Part shown: positions 34,712-39,707 of the stretch, piece by piece
Position numbering within the stretch: position 1 is the first letter of the stretch
Layout of the letters: each line of letters begins with the position of its first letter
NCBI GenBank assembly: GCA_026394055.1
Contig: JAPKYZ010000072.1
Span: 1-39,707, forward strand
Source of the DNA: Acidobacteriota bacterium
Lineage (GTDB): Bacteria > Acidobacteriota > Terriglobia > Bryobacterales > Bryobacteraceae
DNA length: 39,707 nt
Direction: 5' to 3'
The notes under the pieces: generated by a model
The model's input: the letters and a program-made list of their open reading frames with translations, nothing else
What the model was told of the DNA's origin: nothing
Databases searched by the model: none
Made by a program: the position numbers and the translations under genes

Positions 34712-36301
34712 TTATCGCCCGTCCTTCAAAATCTCGCGAGCGCAGTTGTGCCCTGGAGCGCCCATCACGCCGCCGCCCGGGTGTGCGCCGGAGCCGCAGA
34801 GGTAGAGGCTATCCACGGGCGTGCGGTGCCGCGCCCAGCCGGCCACCGGACGCATGACGAACATCTGGTCCAGGCTCATTTCGCCATGGAAGATATTGCC
34901 GCCGGTGATGCCGAAGCGCTTTTCGAGATCATATGGGCTCAGCACCTGGCGATGGACCACCTGGCTCTTAAAGCCGGGCGCGTACTCTTCAATGATGTCG
35001 AGCACCCGGTCGCCAAACGGCTCCCGCAAGTTGTCCCATGTCTGGCCGCCGGACAAGGTGTACGGCGCGTACTGCAGGAAGATGCCCAGGATGTGATGGC
35101 CCGCGGGGGCGAGCGACGGGTCGTACATCGTGGGGCACGTCAGCTCGAGCAACGGCCGCTCCGACGGGCGGCCATACTTGGCGTCATCCCAGGCGCGTTC
35201 CACATACTCGATCGACGGGCAGATGTGCATGGTCGCTTTATGCTGTGGACCGGGCGCGCCGGGGTAGGCCAGGAAGTTGGGCAACCCTTTGACGGCCAGG
35301 TTGATCTTGGCCGAAGTGCCTTCGATCCGGAAGCGGTTGATCGATCCCAGAAACTCCGCGTCCAGGTGCTTGGGCTCCAACAGACGCAGGAAGGTCACCT
35401 TCGGGTCGGCATTGGAGGCGACAATCGATGCCGCGATCTCTTCGCCGCCTTCAAGCACCACGCCCCGCGCCCGGCCATTCTCCACCAGGATGCGCTCCAC
35501 GCCGGCGTTCGTGCGGATCTGCACGCCCAGGTTCCGCGCTGCGCCGGCAATGGCGTTCGAAACGCCGCCCATGCCGCCACGCACGAAGCCCCACAGTCCG
35601 CGCTTGCCGCCCACGCCGCCCATGCAGTGGTGCAGCAGGATGTAGGCCGTACCGGGTGACTTGGGGCCGCCGTTGGCGCCGATCACGCCATCGGTGGCGA
35701 GCGTGACCTTCACCTGCTCGCTCTCAAACCAGTCGTCCAGCAGATCGGAGGCGGACTGCGTGAAGATCTTCACCAGCCCCACCATCTCGTCCCGGCTCAA
35801 GCCGCGGAGCTTGCCCATCAGCTTCAGCCAGTCAATGAAATCGCCAACACCGGCGGGCGGAAACTCGGGCGGCGTGGTCAACAGCAGCCCCTCCACCACT
35901 TGCGCCAGCCGCTCAATGTAGGCTTCAAACTTGGGGAACGTCTCGGCGTCCCGCTGCGAGAACTTGGCGATCTCAGCCAGCGTCTGGCGCTCGTCACCCC
36001 ACATGAAGAAGTGGCGGCCATCGGGGAAGGCGGAGAAGAACGACGGGTCCTTCGGGTCGACGTGGTAGCCAAAGCGCGGCAGGTCGAGGTCATCGACAAT
36101 CTTCTGCTGCATCAGCGACGATAGATACGCCGCCGTCGAAACCTTGTAGCCCGGCCATAGCTCTTCAGTAACCGCGCAGCCGCCGACCAGCTCGCGCCGT
36201 TCCAGGACGACGACGCTGCGGCCCGCCTTCGCCAGATACGCCGCGCAGACCAGGCCGTTGTGGCCGCCGCCGATGATTGCGACATCAAATCGTTGTGCCA
36301 T
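34712..36301 (-). CDS. Phytoene-desaturase-like FAD-dependent oxidoreductase (PYROXD2 type)
   Basis: A 529-aa flavoprotein of the phytoene-desaturase/amine-oxidase superfamily. The FAD dinucleotide-binding motif is VAIIGGGHNGLVCAAYLA (G11-G16), followed by VVVLERRELVGGCAVTEE. The C-terminal FAD signature is LYLCGSGAHPGGGVMGAPGHNCA. Members of this subgroup (like animal PYROXD2) are poorly characterised; the absence of carotenoid genes nearby argues against a CrtI role. The HAD phosphatase gene ends directly before the ATG (TAA-ATG), so the two are co-translated. Confidence 0.88.
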   Translation of the reverse strand: MAQRFDVAIIGGGHNGLVCAAYLAKAGRSVVVLERRELVGGCAVTEELWPGYKVSTAAYLSSLMQQKIVDDLDLPRFGYHVDPKDPSFFSAFPDGRHFFMWGDERQTLAEIAKFSQRDAETFPKFEAYIERLAQVVEGLLLTTPPEFPPAGVGDFIDWLKLMGKLRGLSRDEMVGLVKIFTQSASDLLDDWFESEQVKVTLATDGVIGANGGPKSPGTAYILLHHCMGGVGGKRGLWGFVRGGMGGVSNAIAGAARNLGVQIRTNAGVERILVENGRARGVVLEGGEEIAASIVASNADPKVTFLRLLEPKHLDAEFLGSINRFRIEGTSAKINLAVKGLPNFLAYPGAPGPQHKATMHICPSIEYVERAWDDAKYGRPSERPLLELTCPTMYDPSLAPAGHHILGIFLQYAPYTLSGGQTWDNLREPFGDRVLDIIEEYAPGFKSQVVHRQVLSPYDLEKRFGITGGNIFHGEMSLDQMFVMRPVAGWARHRTPVDSLYLCGSGAHPGGGVMGAPGHNCAREILKDGR

Positions 36302-36997
36302 TTAGACGTTAGCCCCCAGCCACGGGCGCAAGGCCGGGTCAGTAAAGTCACTTACGCGGACATCGACGTTCTCCAGACCCACGCGGCCGGTGTCCACCCC
36401 CACGACGCGCATCCCGGCGGCCCGCGCGGCGGTGACCCCGGTGGGCGAATCTTCAAACACGATGCACTCGTCCGGCCGCCGGCCCAGCAAGCTGGCCGCC
36501 TTCAAGTAGACATCCGGGTGCGGCTTCGCCCGCTCCACGTGATCGCCGCTCACCACCGTCTGAAACGCCTCCGCGATCCCGGCCCGCCGGATGGTGAACT
36601 CAATGTTGGGGATCTCGGCATTGGAGCCGATCGCCTTGGGCTGCGGGCTGCTCCGGATAAACTCGACGGCGCCCGGCACGACATACTCCTCAAACACCGG
36701 CGACATCATCTCCCGGTAGAGCGCTTCCTTGGCCTGCCCATGCGCCACCACTTCCGACTCGTCCAGGTGCTCCCCCCAAAAGAACCGGACCAGCTCCGGA
36801 TTATGCTTCCCCAGCATGCGCCCCCGCAGTTCGGCGGGCGAAATCTGGTGGCGCTCCAGGTAAACCTCCCAGGCGCGGATGTGAAGCGGCATCGAATCGA
36901 TGATGACCCCATCGAGGTCAAACAAAAAGGCGGTGGGCACCTCTCTATTTGAGCATTGCCGCCGGGTTGAACCGAAAATCCCCACGGGCTCGATCAT
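36302..36997 (-). CDS. HAD-superfamily hydrolase (beta-phosphoglucomutase-like)
   Basis: A HAD phosphatase. Motif I is FLFDLDGVIIDS (nucleophile Asp27, acid/base Asp29); motif II is AIGSNAEI; Lys in ERAKPHPDVYL is motif III; motif IV is CIVFEDSPTGVTAARAAG. The small helical cap belongs to subclass IA, like beta-phosphoglucomutases and sugar phosphatases. The start is uncertain: ATG at 36997 gives 231 aa, while a GTG at 36940 would give a more family-like N-terminus but has no well-spaced ribosome site. The stop immediately precedes the FAD-oxidoreductase start. Confidence 0.85.
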   Translation of the reverse strand: MIEPVGIFGSTRRQCSNREVPTAFLFDLDGVIIDSMPLHIRAWEVYLERHQISPAELRGRMLGKHNPELVRFFWGEHLDESEVVAHGQAKEALYREMMSPVFEEYVVPGAVEFIRSSPQPKAIGSNAEIPNIEFTIRRAGIAEAFQTVVSGDHVERAKPHPDVYLKAASLLGRRPDECIVFEDSPTGVTAARAAGMRVVGVDTGRVGLENVDVRVSDFTDPALRPWLGANV

Positions 36998-37067
36998 CAA
37001 AAAGCAAATCCCCAACCGCGCCCGCCGCGTCTTCTTTGGCGGCCTGGGTACTGATGGGGCTTGGCGG

Positions 37068-37103
37068 AAAAAAGTAGCGGCGCGGTCGCAAGGACCCCGC
37101 CGC
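37068..37103 (-). terminator. Intrinsic terminator of outer-membrane barrel gene
   Basis: On the minus strand GCGGCGGGGTC, loop CTTGC, GACCGCGCCGC (one G-G mismatch) is followed by TACTTTTTT. It lies about 60 nt after the barrel gene stop. Confidence 0.85.
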
Positions 37104-37166
37104 CATTGTTGATCGGGCACGTAACGCAACCCTACGGTGAGCATCTAAGTGCCCACCCGCAAAGCG

Positions 37167-38363
37167 CTAGAACGCGAAGCCGGTCCGGAGAACCAACAGG
37201 TTGGTGGTGGGCCGAATGCCGGCCGGATTGGACAGCGTGTAGAAGCCGCGAGCGGCCGCTGGAGTGGTGGGAGCGCCGTCGATAAAGTGACCTTCTGCCT
37301 TCAGGTACCAGTGGCTCTTGAAGTCCACGCGTCCGCTGATCGTGGTGTCAAAGCTATGCTGGCCGGGAACGCTGGTGTCTTTGCGCTGGTCCACATAGTA
37401 GAGCGACCGGTAGGCGCCCAATTCAAGCCACTTGTTGATCCGGTAAGTTCCGGCAATGTAGAAGCCGCGCGAGTCCAGGATGGATTTCGACGGGTTGGCG
37501 GTGTAATAGAGCTGGTAGTCGCGCAAGTTGCGGCGGTGTTCGACATCCAGCTTGAACGACTTGAACGTGTATTGGCCGTAGTACTGGATGATCTGATCGA
37601 CGTTCGATTGCAAGCGGAACGGAGCCCACACACCGGTGGCCCGGCTTTGACCCTGGGAATTCACGTCCTGGTCGAGGATGGAGGCGCCAAATATGGCACC
37701 CACCGGCGTGTTCCAGCGGAGGTCGCCGCCCACCTGCCGTCCATTCAGCGCCGAGAGGTTGGTGTTCAGGCCACGCCAGGCATAGAAGTAACCCTGCGTG
37801 TTGTCGGCCGGCCGCGCGCCACCGTAGGCGACGTAGGAGAGCGTGCCGAGCCGCTTGACCGAGATGTCGCCGTACACATCACCGCCGACATGGGCGATCG
37901 TCGTCGAACGCCAGTCCACCGGGTTGATCGACTGCGGCAACAGTGCGAAGGTGTGCAGTGAATCCATGTCCTGGACGTCGTTGTAGAGGCCGAGCGCGGT
38001 CTTCACCTTGCCGCCACGGAGGCCGAACCAGGTCTTGAACTTGTAGTCGCCATAGGCCCAATCAAGGGTCGGGCGCCAGTTGCCGAACTCACCGACATTG
38101 CGCATGTAAACCTGGGCGCCGACACGGAACTTGTCCGTGATCCGGGAGGAGACGTTGGCGCCGCCATCGGTAAAGGCGAAGCTTCCCTTGTCGGTCGGCA
38201 TGCTCATGTAATTGTTCTGGTTGGAGTACATGAAGCCTTGAGAACCAAAGCTGTGGACTTGAACCGGCCGGCTGGCAAGTTTGAAGTCGAATTGCGCGTG
38301 CATGGTAGCGGGCATCATGAAAGCGAATGCCGTTAGGATAGTGATCTGGGAGGGTAGCTTCAT
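37167..38363 (-). CDS. Predicted outer-membrane beta-barrel protein
   Basis: A 398-aa exported protein with a signal peptide (MKLPSQITILTAFAFMMPATMHAQ). It has many alternating amphipathic strands rich in Tyr, Gly and Asn (for example YGDYKFKTWFGLRGGKVKTA and GQYTFKSFKLDVEHRR) and ends in the aromatic signature LLVLRTGFAF, which is typical of porins. No plug or regulatory domain is seen. I do not recognise a specific family; a porin for a small solute is the simplest reading. It stands alone, with its own terminator. Confidence 0.8.
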   Translation of the reverse strand: MKLPSQITILTAFAFMMPATMHAQFDFKLASRPVQVHSFGSQGFMYSNQNNYMSMPTDKGSFAFTDGGANVSSRITDKFRVGAQVYMRNVGEFGNWRPTLDWAYGDYKFKTWFGLRGGKVKTALGLYNDVQDMDSLHTFALLPQSINPVDWRSTTIAHVGGDVYGDISVKRLGTLSYVAYGGARPADNTQGYFYAWRGLNTNLSALNGRQVGGDLRWNTPVGAIFGASILDQDVNSQGQSRATGVWAPFRLQSNVDQIIQYYGQYTFKSFKLDVEHRRNLRDYQLYYTANPSKSILDSRGFYIAGTYRINKWLELGAYRSLYYVDQRKDTSVPGQHSFDTTISGRVDFKSHWYLKAEGHFIDGAPTTPAAARGFYTLSNPAGIRPTTNLLVLRTGFAF

Positions 38364-38662
38364 TGGAATCTATTTGTCCTAATACGGTTGTCAGCGAAAC
38401 ATCCGCTCCTGGGTTGAACAGTGGGACTGGCCACCACAAGAGAGTTGTCTAACCTTACAAGCCTCTTCGGCGCGAGTGAGGATTAGTTTAGGCGGGTTGC
38501 TTCAGGAGGGGCTTGTTCACAAGTTGCGGATGGCGCTCAGTGGCGTCGCCAGTGACTTCGGGGGGCAGCCATTGTCATCACGATGATCTGGCTCGAATGG
38601 GCAGGCGCCCGGGCGGCACTCAGCATGGGGGTCCTGGTCCACCCGGGCGATTGACTGTCTGG
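38364..38662. other. Intergenic region upstream of barrel gene
   Basis: About 300 bp without a gene, between the barrel gene start and the hydrolase stop, both on the minus strand. The barrel promoter should be here, but no clean -35/-10 pair could be chosen. A C/G-rich palindrome (GGCGCCCGGGCGGC near 38603-38616) lies shortly after the hydrolase stop. Confidence 0.45.
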
Positions 38663-39538
38663 TTACGGCAGCACGCGGCGCGGGAAGATGGTGATGCTGC
38701 GGAGCAACTTGCGGGCGGGCTTGTCTTTCATGTTGAGCAACTCAGTATGCAGCTCCAGCAAGTCACCGCGGCTGAGTTCGAGCACGTGTTCGTCGGGTTG
38801 GTGGATGGTGCGGATGGGGTAGTCGACAAACGGGGTGCGGGACTGCTCAATGTGCGTGCCCAGGATGTGGGCCACGGGGTGGGTGGCGGTGAAGTCGGCC
38901 AGTTTGCCGACGCTCGCGACAAAGGCCGGGAAGTCGGTGATGTAGAGGCGGCCGGGGTAGACCGTGTCGCCCGTGAGCAGCAGGCCGGTGCGGCGGTCGT
39001 AGAAGGCCGTGCTGGCGGTGTCGTGGCCGGGGATGGGGAGGACGTCGATCAGGCGCCCGCCCAAGTCGATCACGTCGCCCAGGGGCGCACCGGGTTTCGT
39101 CAGTTCGACGCCATCGCGATTGGCGAAGAGTTTGTCACCGGCGATGTGGTCGCCATGGCCGTGAGAGTGGACCACCAGCAGCTTCGGCGCGGGCCGCTTG
39201 TTGCGAGCGGCCCAATCGTTGATTACGTTGTCCACCACTTTGGCTACATCGGTCTTGCCCGCGCCCGTGTCTTCCAGCAGCACGCGGTCCTGCCCAAAGA
39301 TCAGGTAGAGGAACGGCTTTTCGTAGTTGCTGCAGCCGGATTCGCGGAGGATGTAGAGGTCCGGGTTGTAGGCGTGGATTTGCCACTGCTCGGCAGCGGC
39401 GGGCGTGCAGGTGGGGCCGCTCGCCGGCCACTGGCGGGGCAGGGTGCCGGGTTCGAGCGATTGGGCCAGGGCGGGGAAGAGCCCCAAGGTCAGAAAGGTA
39501 CTGAGGAAGGTAAGGAAGAAGGCGGCGGAACTGTGCAT
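38663..39538 (-). CDS. Exported metallo-beta-lactamase-fold hydrolase
   Basis: A 291-aa MBL-fold enzyme with a signal peptide (about 1-25, ending FPALAQ). The metal-binding motif HSHGHGDH is at 124-131, with further ligands in PIPGHDTAST and LLLTGDTVYPG, and a late histidine in ILGTHIEQ. It belongs to the generic MBL hydrolases rather than to classical beta-lactamases; the substrate is unknown. The start codon is only 28 nt from the IS5-type element, so the native promoter has probably been displaced; AGAATAAAG near the start could be a remaining -10 region. Confidence 0.9.
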   Translation of the reverse strand: MHSSAAFFLTFLSTFLTLGLFPALAQSLEPGTLPRQWPASGPTCTPAAAEQWQIHAYNPDLYILRESGCSNYEKPFLYLIFGQDRVLLEDTGAGKTDVAKVVDNVINDWAARNKRPAPKLLVVHSHGHGDHIAGDKLFANRDGVELTKPGAPLGDVIDLGGRLIDVLPIPGHDTASTAFYDRRTGLLLTGDTVYPGRLYITDFPAFVASVGKLADFTATHPVAHILGTHIEQSRTPFVDYPIRTIHQPDEHVLELSRGDLLELHTELLNMKDKPARKLLRSITIFPRRVLP

Positions 39539-39566
39539 TCTTTATTCTAATCGGAGCATCCTTAGC

Positions 39567-39707
39567 CTAGCAGGCTGCGGAAAAACTCGCTGAAACAGGT
39601 TACGCCGGAAATGTTTTGAGCGTCTCTTGTGTATGCGCGGAAACGACCATCAGCAGGCCGACATGTACAGCTACCTCTCGCCCGAGGAGAGGGTTCGGGC
39701 CAACCAC
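39567..39707 (+). mobile_element. IS5-type insertion sequence, left part (continues beyond window)
   Basis: The element begins with the inverted-repeat end CTAGCAGGCTGCGGAAAAA (39567-39585), identical to the left end of the MITE at 115. A transposase start follows at 39633. The right end is beyond the window. Confidence 0.7.
39633..39707 (+). CDS. IS5-family transposase, N-terminal fragment cut by window edge
   Basis: Twenty-five codons are visible from ATG 39633: MRGNDHQQADMYSYLSPEER, continuing VRANH. The MxSYLSPEERV...(D/N)H pattern is the standard opening of IS5/IS1182-like transposases (normally followed by PLR). The rest, with the DDE catalytic residues, lies outside the window, so activity cannot be judged. 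An internal ATG at 39663 is an alternative start. Confidence 0.72.
   Translation, partial: MRGNDHQQADMYSYLSPEERVRANH

Noticed and set aside
34712..36301. Carotenoid biosynthesis role for the phytoene-desaturase-like gene
   Set aside because: No crtB/crtE-type genes nearby, and the sequence fits the PYROXD2-like subgroup better than CrtI.
1..39707. CRISPR array, prophage or classical defence island
   Set aside because: No regularly spaced repeats, phage structural genes, or restriction/Cas genes were seen; the only defence-like genes are the two orphan HicB homologues.

Overview
The window looks like a chromosomal segment of an Acidobacteriota bacterium, most like the Solibacter/Bryobacter group. 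The case rests on gene content seen here: two long Oar-type TonB-dependent receptors with N-terminal carboxypeptidase-regulatory domains, a plugless relative of them, a GWxTD-domain protein, a paired DUF1592 cytochrome and DUF1552 protein, three PEP-CTERM proteins, and high GC with strong G/C at third codon positions. No 16S gene is present, so the assignment is inferential.

Layout. Both edges are cut through insertion sequences: the start of an IS630-type transposase (1-45, minus) and the start of an IS5-type transposase (39633-39707, plus). Next to the left one lies a 142-bp MITE-like element (115-256) whose left 19 bp are identical to the end of the right-hand IS. From 373 to 5069 (minus) an amidohydrolase is followed by a TonB receptor. 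Divergently (5089-9950, plus) come a small unknown protein, a 1081-aa DUF1592 c-type cytochrome and a Tat-exported DUF1552 protein. A lower-GC islet (about 9970-10640) holds an unknown gene and an orphan HicB-like gene. A second receptor plus Tat-exported Gfo/Idh/MocA oxidoreductase (10665-15262) and rsmE follow on the minus strand. At 16162-18584 a cytoplasmic-looking S8 protease with a histone-like tail is coupled by a TAATG overlap to a 63-aa protein that resembles the protease's own N-terminal prodomain. I consider this pair the best candidate for an undescribed module.

The middle (18665-25231) has a plugless Oar-like barrel, the GWxTD protein, rpmB-rpmG with a clear promoter and terminator, a REPIN-like palindromic element, and two PEP-CTERM genes. 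tRNA-Tyr (with encoded CCA), another orphan HicB, an alpha/beta hydrolase and the third PEP-CTERM gene follow. All three PEP-CTERM genes have a -35/17 bp/-10 promoter whose -10 hexamer sits 76-78 nt before the start codon.

The right part (28403-39538) carries a group II truncated haemoglobin, a MoaB-type protein, an M14-type carboxypeptidase that seems to have lost its zinc ligands, an ADH-S9 peptidase pair, a HAD-phytoene-desaturase-like pair, an outer-membrane barrel protein and an exported metallo-beta-lactamase-fold hydrolase whose upstream region is interrupted by the IS. The overall theme is uptake and extracytoplasmic breakdown of organic polymers and peptides (receptors with neighbouring enzymes, exported peptidases, surface proteins) interspersed with housekeeping genes and short mobile repeats.
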